NCBI GenBank assembly: GCA_031472005.1
Contig: PZJY01000010.1
Span: 1,302,001 to 1,366,000 of the forward strand
Reading direction: 5' to 3'
DNA length: 64,000 bases
From: Tetracladium setigerum
Taxonomy: Eukaryota > Ascomycota > Leotiomycetes > Helotiales
Numbering within the stretch: the stretch's first letter is position 1; each line of letters opens with the position of its first letter. The translations under genes were made by a program, and so were the position numbers. This document shows positions 47,580-59,220 of the stretch, piece after piece. A model generated the notes under the pieces. The model saw only the letters and a program-made list of their open reading frames with translations. It ran no database searches and had not been told where the DNA came from.

Positions 47580-49456
47580 ATGTCAGATAAAATACCAGTT
47601 GAGACCGCGAGCGACAAGAAGAGTGTGAGAGAGGGCCATATGTTCAGTGATGATGGAGATGTTGCTGCAGCGTATGCTGACAAAATTGATGGCGAGAATG
47701 CATATGAGTAAGTTGTCTTGAATTACCCTGATATCAACAGTCGTGGTTGATAGAGACAAGCGAGAGTTCTGATATTATCGATTACTTTCTACTCCCATAA
47801 GCAGAATGTAACATACTGACACTGGACAAAAGTACCAAGGAAGAGAAGAGGCTTCGTTGGAAACTCGACATGCGATTAGTCCCAATTCTCTGGTTCAATA
47901 TCACCTTAGCAGCAATGGACAAAGTCACAACATCGACAGCTGCTCTGTATGGTATGCGAAAAGATACAGGGCTGACTGGTGACCGATACTCATGGGTCGG
48001 GTCTGCCTTTTACTTCGGTTACTTGTTCTGGTGCTTGCCTTCAGGCAGTCTCCTGCAGAAGTTCCCGGTTGCGAAAACAATGTGCTGTGTTCAAATTATT
48101 TGGGGATTTGTCTTGCTCGGAACAGGATGGGCGAATAACTTTCCAACTCTTATTGCTCTGAGAGTTCTGCTCGGTATGCTCGAGGCTCCAATCGTTCCCG
48201 GAAACTTCCTCATTTTGGGAATGTGGTATACAAGAAGGTCGGTTTTTATGATCTGAATTCAAGGACCTTGCTGATATCGATGAAGAGAACAACCCATTAG
48301 AACCGGACTGATGTACACTGGGCTGTCAGTGTTGTTCACAGGCCCAATCGGTTATGCCATTGGGGAAATTTCATCTGGGCAACAATGGAGATATTTCTTC
48401 TGGATCACAGGTGCAATGACCATCGTCTGGGCCGTAGTTGTGGGAATATTCCTACCCGATAACCCAGTGAAGGCCAAGTTCATTGATGAGCGACAAAAGG
48501 CTATTGCCATTGATCGCATGCGCGCAGATCAAACCGGAATTGAGAACAAGACATTCAAGCGGGATCAGATGATCGAGGCTTTCCTGGATCCCAAAACCTG
48601 GTTGATGTTCTTTTTCCATATTGTAAGTACAAATAACATGGAAGCCATGCCGTTCGCTCTATGACTTCTTAGTAGAGTTTATTAATTGTTGGCTTTGTAG
48701 TGGATTTCAATCCCCAACGGCGGGCTTACAAATGTGAGTCTTTCTCGACCAAATTATTGGCTTTGCTAACCTTTCCAGTTCTCTCCCCTGATTATCAATG
48801 GTCTCGGATATACCCCCAACGATCTACTCTCCTTACAATGCCAACTGGTATCATCCAAACAGTTGCAAGCTACATGTGCAATGGCGGCGTGTTCTTGTGC
48901 GCAAAGTACTTCCCTCAGAAGCATCTTCGCGGCGCATGGGTGATATTCGGTTCCCTCGTGGGCATGATCTCCACCATCTTCCTCTACGTATTACCACTTG
49001 ACAACCTGAACGGAAGACTTGCAGCGCTCTACATGTCTTACTTCTACTTGGGGCCATACATCGTGGCTCTCGGAATGAACACCGCAAACACAGCGTAAGT
49101 ACCTCGCCACTATTCTCTACTTCTTGAAGAAAAGAGAAATCTAACATGATCACAGAGGACATACCAAGAAAGTTACCACCAACGCACTTGTCTTCATCGC
49201 GTACTGCGTCTCCAACATCATCGCCCCTCAATTTTTCAAATCCCATCAAGCACCGCTCTACCCACTTGGCATGGGCGCCATTCTCGGCTCCTACGTCCTG
49301 GCTATCATCACCATCATTCTATACATGTTTTATTGCGCGTACGAGAACAAGAGACGAAACACATCGGACTCAACTTCGGGTGAAAGGGTGCACAAGGATA
49401 CTGATTTCAAGGACTTGACCGACAAGCAGAACATCCATTTCAGATATGTTTGGTAG
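47580..49456 (+). CDS. MFS permease, Dal5/allantoate-type anion:cation symporter
   Basis: Plasma-membrane transporter for organic anions; family members carry allantoate, nicotinate, pantothenate or related acids. Exons 47580-47707, 47833-48237, 48301-48622, 48701-48733, 48779-49094 and 49156-49456, about 501 aa with 12 helices. Marks: RLVPILWFNITLAAMDKV, YFGYLFWCLPSGSLLQKFP, the helix-4/5 motif LRVLLGMLEAPIVPGNFLI, WRYFFWITGAMTIVWAVVV, MPTGIIQTVASYMCNGG, SYFYLGPYIVALGMNTANT and APLYPLGMGAILGSYVLAII. In exon 5 the frame breaks at the C5 run 48813-48817 (after INGLGYTP); one more C restores it. It would bring in the substrate if the neighbouring genes form a pathway. Confidence 0.9.
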
Positions 49457-49504
49457 ATCAATAGATCGCGTAATTAAGTGGAGGCTATGTATTTGAATGT
49501 TTTG

Positions 49505-50060
49505 CTAGATAGGTATGCAATTAGATCTTTTTGGGAATTGATTTAGCGTTCCCAGATTGACCATATTACTAATGCCGTTCCTACCACTTTTGCCACTGCT
49601 GCTATGATGATGGTGATTATTCTGATTTTGCTTCTGGCTCACGATACACACGCCTAGATGTTCGAGCAAGATGGCGAGTTTGTTGGTTCGGCTATAGGCA
49701 GGAGAGGAAGAGAATTTATTGGAGTAAGAGTTGAAGGTGTTGTAGAGGAGAGAGGAGCGGGTGTTTTTAATATGAGGAGGGAGATCGGTAGGGAGGTTGT
49801 AAACGTCAAGGAGGTGGTCGAGGATGTTTCTGTGGGGGAAACAGAATCCGCATCCAGGAAAGCTTGTTGGGCAATTATTGTCGGCCACAGCTTAGTATCA
49901 CTGTTCATTTCCAATCGCAGTCCTTGGTACCATATATTTCCATCCACGGTATCAAAGTCGAAGATATGTTGTTCCACTGCCCCATGATTCCACTCATTCA
50001 ATCGACTCTTCAAGGCAGATCCGTTCTGGTCGAATTCCCGATGATAAGTTCCAAATTACT
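49505..50060 (-). CDS. orphan gene, 5' end unclear, frame broken once
   Basis: Two protein-like stretches lie in sequence. The first (about 49839-50045) reads KSRLNEWNHGAVEQHIFDFD and WYQGLRLEMNSDTKLWPTII. The second reads NILDHLLDVYNLPTDLPPHI and TNKLAILLEHLGVC and ends with a His-rich, basic tail at 49505. They join if one base is added at the C5/G5 run 49834-49838, the same defect as in several known genes. No ATG is found in frame at the start, so a first exon upstream is likely; the acceptor cgaccag near 50022 is one candidate. Family not recognised. Confidence 0.4.
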
Positions 50061-51429
50061 TTAAGATCGCAAAAATTGTCTTCAAAAGTTGTTGGACCTT
50101 GGATTCTCATCATTAACACCCTAATCAGAAGAATGATACATACGCGTTCGCATTCCCGTCAGGCTGGTGACACGATCAGTGCATGGAAGGTCAATGGCGG
50201 TATTGAATATCGCGTGTTTCTTGGTCAACATGGCTGTGCGAAAGTGCATCAGTGCTGGTAGATGATATGCAAAGAGCCTCAAGCGTCCTAGACTTCCTGC
50301 TGGAAAGGAAGTGTAGGGTGTTGCCCTCGAGGTGTTTTGAGATTTGTAAATTGAGTGATCCGAAAGTGCGATTCAACCTACCACCACTTCTTCCCTTATA
50401 ACAATAACCCTCGTCATGTGTACTAAAGATTCAAAACTTGAATCCCATCAGAAAATAAGCACCATCAATCTACCTCACCGTCGCCAACGCGAAAGTGAAT
50501 CGACAACCGCGACTAGTCTTGGCACCCACCCTACCGACCCTCATCCCCATCAAACTCACCTCTCCTTCTCTTTCTTTAATAATCCAAAGTAAACATATCG
50601 CCCTTTAATACAAGCAAAACTGAGCGTAGTTAGCACAGTTGGATGTCTACCATCCATCCAGCTTCCGGTCCTTGGACTAGAGAGACCTTAAACCACAGTA
50701 ACAGAAAAAATTCCACTAGTACACGGGTTTTATCTAATAACTATCACCTTTCCGTCTTTCCATGATAGTTATTAGTTTTTTGCCACTTTTGAGGGCTGAA
50801 AGAAACGATGGTTTTTTTGGGCTTTTTATTTTGGAGCGAGTGAGGCTCCGCATTGTGTTATTTTCGTCTTTTTTGGATTTACTAATTCCTATTTTTTGCA
50901 TTTGTTTCAATGCGACTGATATAGCTAGCTGCCTACGCCCTCAAATATTGAGAGTAAAATTACGTGTTATTTTGATTTTTGCAGTTTCTCTATTAAGATG
51001 CGATTGTTTACAAATGGTTGAACCCTTTTTTTGTACGGAAAAAGTAATTAAGCGAAACTTCTAAAAGTGGAACGTAGGCGACTCAAAATCAATTTAGTAT
51101 TAAGATGGGCGCACCGTGCACTATTTCTTGAAAAAAGACTTGTGTAGAGTATCGGTTTTGAGATTATAATATTAGCTATCATGTTTATTCCGGTCTGATC
51201 CTTATTGAAAGGGATCTCTAATTACAAATACCATCTCCTAGTTCCTGCCAACTTCTAACACATAATGAGCCAATTCACAAAGTGCAGATGTTGCCAGTTA
51301 TCTTTTATCAGCTTGCGCAGAAAGTAATATTTCTTGGAAAAGTGTTTTGAAAATGACGGGTATCGCAGTCTAAGTTCTAACTAATATTACAAACAAAATA
51401 TAGGTACATTTAAGATGTGGCTGTACTCC
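50061..51429. other. AT-rich intergenic region with an inverted repeat
   Basis: About 1.4 kb without a supported gene. The stretch 50700-51420 is AT-rich with many T runs. It contains the inverted repeat at 50734-50775. Confidence 0.45.
50734..50775. repeat. perfect 13-bp inverted repeat
   Basis: CTAATAACTATCA at 50734-50746 is exactly complementary to TGATAGTTATTAG at 50763-50775, with a 16-base pyrimidine-rich loop, followed at once by a T6 run. Could be a hairpin in a transcript, a protein-binding palindrome or the scar of a small element. Confidence 0.9.
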
Positions 51430-53462
51430 TCATCCTGGTAAAGGCCCAACACTGACCTTCTCCCTGGCCATCAACTTTCTTCCTTCTTCTATCTTGGCTT
51501 TCGCTCTTCCCATCCGCTTTTTATCCGCCTCAAGTGCCGTGAATCTTCCTCTCGCACCATGTTTAAGCTTCGTAATCATATCCCCTGCTTTCCCCTTCGT
51601 CAAATCATCCGTTGTCAACTGATCTCCCGCAGGCCTCATCTTATTCAACATAGTAATCTGCCCATCTGTGGCTGGTCTTTCGCGCCAAGGCTGATGTTTA
51701 GCTATAATTTGGTAAGGATACCTCTTTTGCGCAAATGTATCAGCGGCGTGTATAGCCCCTGAGAAATCGAGATTGCGTGCAATGATGCGTGGTTTCATGA
51801 ATGGCGCTGAGGTGGAGAGGCCGCGGAGGGCAACGGTTTCCGTAACTGTGTAACTGTTTTCTCCAGTGTCCTCATTGGTGACTTTTTCAATTTTCAAATA
51901 GGAACCGCTGGTGTGCGTCAAGACAAAGCGGTCGCTTGCGACACATACCCAGGCAAAAGGCGATTTGGCTCTAATGCTACGATCTTCCGAGGTATCTTCC
52001 AACAGATCAAACACGCTGTCGTAATCCGTGAAGGTGACAGTTTTGGGGGTGACTTCTCCATTTCGCCACGCCGGTTGTGTTACATCTGCGGCCTTTCCAT
52101 TCCTTTCTTCCTCAGCATCCTTGCGATCTCTCATTTTTTGCATATCTTCAGGCTTTGCCTCAAGGACCAGTTCGGAGGGGTCAAGACCGAAGAGGGTGGG
52201 AGTAGTAATGATACCAGTCGTAAGACTAGCAACCATGTCAATAATATGGCAATTTACCTTTCCTGGATGTAGCCTCATCCCTCGACCGATCATCTGCACA
52301 AGTAAGTTTCGAGACTTGGTTGGTCGTGCCAGTAAAATACAGTCGATGTTTGGGATATCGGTTCCTTCTGTGAATACACCGCAATTTACCAATACTGGGA
52401 ACTCTCCATTTCGGAACGCATCGAGGCGAGCACTTCGTTCCTTTTTGGGTGTGTCACCCGTAACAAATTGTGCCTCAATTCCATGTCTTCGAAAAGTGTT
52501 TGTCAGCCCAGCGACATGAGCCAGATCTACACAAAACGCCAAAGTCGACATTCTACCTTGTGCCTTTGCAAGCCAGCTCCGAACAGTGATTTCGTTGACT
52601 TGCTCCGTATTGACAATTTGTGACAATTCGCCCGGTTGAAAGTCTCCATTTGCTCCCTTCTTGACCTTCGAAATATCTGCCTTCGTCTGAACAGTTGTGA
52701 AAATGACCCCTGAAAGCCACTTCTCACCAATCATATCTATGTAATCCTTGTGATAAACGATTTGATCGAGAGCTGCACCTAATCTTAACCCATCGAATCT
52801 GGATAAAGTCGCACTTACACCAACAAGCGCTGGAGAATCAGGCTGTGCCTTCGAAAGTCCAAAGTGTTCCAAAGTCCGTAGATAACCTGGAGCTACAATA
52901 TGATGTGCCTCATCCACCAACACAAGTTTGAAGCGTTTAGGGTCGAATTTTGATATGCGGTCTCCAGACACTATGCTTTGTATGCTCGCCACTGTAATAT
53001 CTGCAAACCCACTGGAGTGCATTGAACCCATCTCTATCTCCACGCGCTTCGTAGGGTAAGCATTCGTGCAATGACGTGCGGCTTGTTCGACGAGTTCTTG
53101 TCGATGTGCTAGAATTAAAGTCTGGTTCCTTTCGCTCGATTTAGGTTTGATTCGGTCAATGAGTTGGGTGAATATGACCTAAACAAAGGTCAGTACGACC
53201 CGAAATCATTCTTGCCAAAGGAGCTTACCGTCTTGCCTGAGCCTGTTGCCAGAGAAACTCCTAATCGTTTGTGACCCAACTCGAGGTGTGAGAGCACCGC
53301 TTGAATACATTCTTCCTGGTATTCTCGAAGCTTGACCTTGATAGGCGGCCCTGTTGGACTCACCAGGGAAGACTTCGTAGCATATTGACGGGCAAGAAGT
53401 ATAGTAGAGCATTGCTGCCATCGACGAAGGGTCTTTATCCACCCTCTTGATGCTGGTGACAT
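51430..53462 (-). CDS. IRC3: mitochondrial DEAD/H-box helicase Irc3
   Basis: Superfamily 2 helicase that unwinds branched DNA and helps keep mitochondrial DNA in yeast. Exons 53229-53462 and 51430-53178, 660 aa, frame intact. The start at 53462 (MSPASRGWIKTLRRWQQ) gives an arginine-rich presequence with LLARQYATKSS. Motifs: KLREYQEECIQAVL, Walker A LATGSGKT across the intron, LILAHRQELVEQA, VASIQSIVSGDR, DEAH box VLVDEAHHIVA, GVSATLSRFDG, FVTGDTPKKER, EGTDIPNIDCILLARPT and QMIGRGMRLHPGK. The C-terminal Irc3 extension carries DGQITMLNKM near the end. An upstream in-frame ATG at 53528 would hide the presequence, so I prefer the inner start. Confidence 0.9.
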
Positions 53463-53797
53463 GGTAAGTTGTACAATGAGAGGTTCTGGGCCACTCAAAA
53501 GCTTGTCGTCGTGCCTTTCAAATGCCAAGAGCTGAAATCGTCAGCCTTGCAGCGCCTCACGAATCCCTGTCCGGAATTTCCACATCCACATCTCAACTCC
53601 TTCCCGCTCTGTCTCCCAACTCATCCAAACAACAAATGTGATCACCTTCATTCACGCGGAGTGAAATGCACTAGATTCCAGTCTGATAACGAATTCGAAA
53701 CTCAAACTATCATCGCTCAGCGAAGAGAACTCTCATCTCGAATATAATATGCAGATTGCAAAACAAGCAGATTTTCACCTCAAGGATAGACTGAAAA
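53463..53797. promoter_or_regulatory. divergent promoter region IRC3/RRN5
   Basis: 335 bases between the ATGs of IRC3 (-) and RRN5 (+). No specific element recognised. Confidence 0.45.
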
Positions 53798-55624
53798 ATG
53801 GAGGATGAAATTATGGATGTTGAAGACGACATCTTTGCCGGTATTGAAGCTCCAGATGAAGGAACTGGCTCGGAGTATGAGCTCTCTCAGGATGAATATG
53901 AGACAGTGAAAAAGAGAAGGGATACCAAGAAGAGCTCTACTGTCAAAGGCGAGGCCAACTCAGGAAGCAAGAAATCTAGAAAGAGCCTTGGGAAGGAAGA
54001 AGATCATGGGTCAACAAGGAATCGAGGCACCTCGGGACGACAGCGAGATCGCGAAAAGGAACGATCTTCTCTCAACAACCGGACAGATTCCATAGCAGCC
54101 GATTTCTCCACACCGCCATCAACAAGCAGGCTCGAACTACCTTTCAGAGAACCGTTCATTAATAATCTCAAAAGAAAGGAATCGCCCTTAAAGCTGGAAG
54201 GAGAAGACTCAAAGAAACGTTGGAAGCATTCGATGAACCACGCCTACCGAGATCTTCTAAACACCGACATCACCGATGCAGTTGCAAGAAATATACCAGA
54301 TGATCACAACATATCAATAGAAGGCAGTCAGATCGGCTCATCTATCTGGACAGCATCCGAAAAAGGCAAATTCTTTCTCGCACTTTCCAAGCAAAGGAGA
54401 GATAACATCGCAGCAATCTCTTCTCACATCGGCACTAAATCCGAACTCGAGGTTCAGCTCTACATTCAACTCCTACATGCCTCATATATCGAACGACAAA
54501 GAAAAGGACTAGTCATGGATTTACCCGACTTCCTCGCCGCCATTGAGATTAGCGAAGAATGTTGTGACGAACTTGAAATCGTTGCCCAAAAATTTGCTTC
54601 CCATCAGGAGAAGAATGAGATTAAAATTGAGCGTGAGAAATGGGGCGACTCATGGCTATTAACATCAGAAATAAGTCATTGGCTCAAGGAACGACAAAAG
54701 CAAACTGGTGGCAAAGAAGCCATCGAGCAAGTATTGCCAGCAGCGAATCTTTTCAATCTCGAGAAATGGTTAGAGTTGTCAAATCGCATGTTTATGAATT
54801 CCAGTGATTTGGAAGATAATTGGCGCACTATGCCTGAAAACGAGGAAGGAGATGCCCCTTCAATCCGTGCGACGGCCTTTGAAGATTTTCACTCCCTCGC
54901 GGTTGTTTTTACCAAAAGGCTCATTTCTACATCGCTCTATTGCACAATGTCTCGCACCCGAGCAATGCAATCTACCAAGACCAGATACGCTGATGTATCA
55001 CCAGCAGACGTAGAAGAAGCAGCAAACATTCTCAAACTCCCAATGAACAGCGATGAGTTTTGGAGAAAGAGCGCCAGGAGGTGTAATCTCAATATCTTGG
55101 ATGACGACAATAGCACAGCTGTTTCGTATGAAGAGGCAGAAAGCGAGTTGGCAGACACGTCACACCGAAAACGACGCTCCAGGTCAAGATCAACAAGCCA
55201 ACCTCCTCCAAAAGATCTCGATATCTCCCAGCCTTCACCGGAAAGATCTCCCTCTCCCGAGTCGGAAGTCGACGAACAATCTGCATCAGAAGCCGAAACG
55301 GTTACAGAAAACCACGACACCGCACTTCTCAGATCTCAGAAAACCGCTCTTGACCGCGCAGAGCGCATTCTGGAGATGGACAATTACACGGAAGCATTCG
55401 ATACTCAACAGAGCCGCAAAGAGGAGTTATGGATCTGGAGGAATGTTTTACGGAAAAAGCGGCTACCGCAAGGATTGTTGGAGGCAGTAGAAGAAGAAGA
55501 GCATTTGAAAAGGCCGAATAAGTTGTTGGCTGAGGTTGATGAGCAATTGAATTGGAGGGAGCATGTTATGTTCAGGAGTGAGTGGGAGGTTTTTGGGGAG
55601 GAATTAAGGAGGAAGAATTTATGA
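53798..55624 (+). CDS. RRN5: RNA polymerase I upstream activation factor subunit Rrn5-like
   Basis: SANT-domain subunit of the upstream activation factor at the rDNA promoter. Single exon, 608 aa. The N-terminal 150 residues are acidic and basic in turn (MEDEIMDVEDDIFAGIEAPD; KKRRDTKKSS). A SANT-like helix set follows at about residues 180-225: SSIWTASEKGKFFLALSKQR, ISSHIGTKSELEVQLYIQLL. Next come DLPDFLAAIEISEECCDELE, a region with FEDFHSLAVVFTKRLIS, and DVSPADVEEAANILKLPMN. The C-terminus has a charged Ser-rich stretch and a last helix (REHVMFRSEWEVFGEELR). The stop may be early: an acidic open frame lies just downstream (55701-56009). Confidence 0.8.
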   Translation: MEDEIMDVEDDIFAGIEAPDEGTGSEYELSQDEYETVKKRRDTKKSSTVKGEANSGSKKSRKSLGKEEDHGSTRNRGTSGRQRDREKERSSLNNRTDSIAADFSTPPSTSRLELPFREPFINNLKRKESPLKLEGEDSKKRWKHSMNHAYRDLLNTDITDAVARNIPDDHNISIEGSQIGSSIWTASEKGKFFLALSKQRRDNIAAISSHIGTKSELEVQLYIQLLHASYIERQRKGLVMDLPDFLAAIEISEECCDELEIVAQKFASHQEKNEIKIEREKWGDSWLLTSEISHWLKERQKQTGGKEAIEQVLPAANLFNLEKWLELSNRMFMNSSDLEDNWRTMPENEEGDAPSIRATAFEDFHSLAVVFTKRLISTSLYCTMSRTRAMQSTKTRYADVSPADVEEAANILKLPMNSDEFWRKSARRCNLNILDDDNSTAVSYEEAESELADTSHRKRRSRSRSTSQPPPKDLDISQPSPERSPSPESEVDEQSASEAETVTENHDTALLRSQKTALDRAERILEMDNYTEAFDTQQSRKEELWIWRNVLRKKRLPQGLLEAVEEEEHLKRPNKLLAEVDEQLNWREHVMFRSEWEVFGEELRRKNL

Positions 55625-55700
55625 AAAACAGAAGAAGGAGGAGGAGTAGTACTCGTAGTTTGGGTGATGGAGAGGGGGAAAAGGGTTAAGTGGTGAGTTT

Positions 55701-56009
55701 GTGGGTGATGATGATGATGACGAGTCGAGGGAGGATGTAAGGGAAAGTCGGGATTTTATAATCGATGGGAAACATGACAATAGTGAGCGACAAGGAGCTG
55801 GTCATGAGCACACAGACGCCAGTGGACCAGGAGAAGAAGATGAAGAGGAAGATGGAGAGGAAGACGAGGAGGAAGAACAGGATCAAGAAGGCGAAGCAAA
55901 CGACATATATGAACAAGAAGGTGCTCAAATTATCGAGCATGATTACGAGGATGATCTCGACGAAATTATGAAGGACCAACATGAATATGAAGAAGAGGAG
56001 GACGAATGA
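55701..56009 (+). other. acidic open frame without ATG, possible RRN5 tail
   Basis: 102 codons, very rich in D and E (GDDDDDESRED at the start; GEEDEEEDGEEDEEEEQDQE in the middle; HEYEEEEDE at the end). The only in-frame ATG is near the end, so it is unlikely to be a gene alone. It starts 76 bases after the RRN5 stop, on the same strand. It could be a displaced C-terminal tail of Rrn5 if the sequence holds further base deletions, or 3' UTR with GA-rich composition. Confidence 0.3.
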
Positions 56010-56596
56010 GATCTGGGTCCTAAGACAAGCGAGCAAGGCCTTAGTAGTTGACCGGCTCTTATGTAGCAAATTCATGTGGAACGACTCAAAATACACTAAG
56101 CTCGTTAGAACAAGTCTAATAAGAAAATCTGATATTCACTGAGGTCACAACAACACGCAGGCTCACTATTCTCATGTTAGTAGTTGTTCAATGTGACCAT
56201 CTCAGTGCATTTCTACCTAGGAATACAGTACACTACCACAAGCTCGCAGCACAACTACATTGTTGCCATGTTTGTTGCCTCTTCTACTTGCATGATAGGA
56301 AGCTATCAAAAATTGAAAAAAAAAAGCAGCCATAGCAATTACAATTTCTCTGCCCATCGTTCGCAGTTTCTCTCACTCTTCTTCTCCTCTCTCCTACAAC
56401 TCAAAATGAAAACATGAGTAACCAAAAAGAATAAAGAGAAAGGGCAAATTATCATTTCGAGATCTTCCATGATTAATTCCAATCAACTCCCACATACGCC
56501 GTCCTGGTTTCATTTGACACACTCCCACCAATTTCCCCATCCCCGCATTCATTTTTCGTTTTCCCCCTACATATTCTTCTTCCACACGGCCTCTAC
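56010..56596. other. 3' spacer between converging RRN5 and RSC8
   Basis: Non-coding; contains the 3' ends of the two genes and CA/CT-rich stretches near 56370-56580. Confidence 0.45.
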
Positions 56597-58747
56597 TTAG
56601 ATCTCATAGCTCTTGACAGGCTGTGACAAACTGGGCTGCTCGACCGCATAACCACCCTGCGCACCGCCCTCAAAAGCCATCTTATCACCAGTCTGTTCCT
56701 GCGCCTTCTGAATGTGACTGATATCCCCGTCGCCAAACTCATCTTGATGGCATCCTCTACATTCTTGACACGCTTCTTGAGACGTAAACGTTCGAGGAAG
56801 AGATCTTGGCGACCGCGCTCTAGTTCTCTTCGCTCAGCCTGTAGGATTTGCTCCATCTCGCTGAACTGCTTGAGTTTGAGGTCAAATTTCTCAAGGGTGA
56901 CGTTGACGGTTGCGGAGACCAGGCGGGTCATTTCGCGTTCTTCGTGGGAGGCGAGTCCACCGGCTCGGGCGGCCATGGCGGCGATTGGGATGGAGGCGAG
57001 GGCATGGGAGGTTGTGGTGGTAGTTGTAGTTGTTGTGGTTTCCTGACGAACATCAATTTCCATCGAGTCGGGCTCCTTCTCCTTACCCTTGTCGGAGTCC
57101 TGTGGCTTTTCTAGCTGGCTCTTTAGACTTTGGCGGATAGCCTCCACAGATTTATTGGCGGCCGCAGCTGTGACAGAGGGCTCTGTGAGACCGGCAAGGA
57201 ATCCAATGACCGACATGACAGGGTTATCTGCTTGGCTGAATGGAAGAAGTCCTGACTGGGAGCCGAGCATGTTGATTCCTGTGGATTTGTTGATTGGTTG
57301 TTCAGCATCGAGGTATTTATCTTCGATCTCGAACTGCAAGAACTTGACCACACATTCCTCCTTGGTTCGGGTTCCGACATGCTCTGCAACCTCCGCCCAG
57401 TTATCATCGTACTGCTCCAGGGCTTCAAGAAGTCGAAGGGTCTCGCTATCACTCCATGGTGCGTCTCGATCTGGGATCGCGGAATAGGTGGGATTTTCGA
57501 CTTTCGTATAGAGAGATTGGGGTTGGTTAGCTGGCATTCTAGCCTCCTGGAAACAGTTAGGGCAGAGATCAAATTTGCTCTTGCTGATTGAGGCGGTGCT
57601 TTGGTCGGCTTGCGAGTTGTGGTAGTGAACACGGGTGCAGTCAATACCGCAGGAATAACAGTTGATTTTTGAGGAAACTGGTTTGACCAGGTCTTCAATC
57701 GTCTTTGCGTCTGAGCTGCCATTTGTTGTAGGTGCGTCTCCATTTGCTTGCTTCTCCTTGATCACCTTGGTTTCCTTTGCCGTAGCTTCATAAATATTTC
57801 GTCCAACCTCGAGATTCAAATCGGCCTTGGAAGAAGGTGTTGCTGCAGCTTTCGCATCCGTGTCGGCGCTTTTTTTCCCCTCGATAATCACAGAATCCGA
57901 AGCTGGTTGCCATGGTTGGAGACCTCGTGGGGTATCGCAGATGACTTTGAAATGCCCTGTAAATGGAGGTCCAACAGTCGATGGTCTGTGATCTTGGTCA
58001 ACCTGAATCAAATTAGTAATGCGCCTAAACTCGACATAGCTATGTTGTTTACCTGGTAGTTAATCAGGCCCCATTGTTCTAAGAACGCATGGACACGCAT
58101 AATCGCGCAAACGTCTCCAGCCAAATTTCTCCTACACGCTGTAACTGTGAGGTACTCTAATGGGTTGAGGCGGTATGTATTGATCATGAAGTCTCTGTAA
58201 TCCTTGTAAATCGCCGGGGTCTTACTTCGATTTCGGTTGTTGAAGAATTCCGGCAGCGCCTTTTTCTCCAGCGGATGTAGCTTGTGCATGTCGAACCAGA
58301 CACTGAAACTGGGCAGAACAATAGAATGTGTCTGTGAAATAAGGTGCTCCCGCGCTGAAGCTTCGATGGTAGCTTTGGTCTTTTCTGCGGATGCCTCTCC
58401 TGTCGCCTCTCCTGCTGCGCCGTCTTGATCTTGCTTAACACCTCCCATCTCCTCGTCCTTCACTTCATCGCCCTCGCGTCGTGGGGCATTTGGGGCATCG
58501 AGTGGATTGTCTGATGCAGGTTTATCTGCACTATCGCCTTCGCCCATTGTAACATCAGCACCTGTAATATGTTAGCAACCTTGTTGAAGACCATGCGAAT
58601 GGAGGGAGCCATACTGTCGACTTGACCTTCCCCCTGGCCAGAGCCTGCGGGAGAGTCTCCCTGAAGGGGGGGTTGTGCCAGGATGGAATTGCTGCCGGGT
58701 GTAGCACCAGCGCCATCGGATCCAAAATTCAAGGAATCGTCATCCAT
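56597..58747 (-). CDS. RSC8: SWI/SNF-RSC chromatin remodelling subunit Rsc8/Swi3
   Basis: Core scaffold subunit (BAF155/170 homolog) of SWI/SNF-type remodellers in the nucleus. Exons 58615-58747, 58053-58561 and 56597-58002, about 682 aa. Domains in order: acidic N-terminus; SWIRM at about 116-212 (PSFSVWFDMHKLHPLEKKAL, YLTVTACRRNLAGDVCAIMR); ZZ-type zinc finger from about 329 (NCYSCGIDCTRVHYH, FDLCPNCFQEARMP); SANT at about 396-440 (PWSDSETLRLLEALEQYDDN, EHVGTRTKEECVVKFL); a poly-Thr run; and a C-terminal coiled coil (LKQFSEMEQILQAERRELER). After VEDAIKM the frame breaks. One added base near 56735-56745 leads into a natural acidic/Gln end (GDISHIQKAQEQTGDKMAFE) with TAA at 56597. Divergent from ETF-alpha. 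Confidence 0.9.
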
Positions 58748-59220
58748 TGTGTTGAGTGTTGCTGGAGAGTACAATTAAAGTTGTCGCAAAAGAGTTCCCC
58801 GTTTGATTTAGGAGCGCTGGTTCGTAAATTGCAAGAGTTTTGGACCTTCGAAATGCGTCAAAACTCGGGCGTACGCTTCAGCTTTATCAAAATATATCTA
58901 GGCGCGATACCGAATCCGAAAACCTAGAGTGAAGTTGATGAATCTCGAGATTTATGTCGCGGTGGTGGCTGGGGGTTGACACTTTTCTCTTGGTGTTCAA
59001 CTGCAGTCGTGAGTCGCGATCAAATCGCGCGACGCAACATTTACTTGTGATGCCCCAGATGTGAGGCATGAACACTGCCAAGGCTTCTTTTTCGGACCGG
59101 CTTGGCGCGAGCTCCGTACCTCGGATAATCCGATACTCCAAGCTCGTTTGACGGCATATTCTAGGTCATCGATTTCTTGCTTCTTGAGCTTTCCTTTCTT
59201 TCTGTACACATACATTCAAA
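58748..59220. promoter_or_regulatory. divergent promoter region RSC8/ETF-alpha
   Basis: 473 bases between the ATGs. The 3' edge before the ETF-alpha ATG is pyrimidine-rich. No specific site recognised. Confidence 0.45.
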
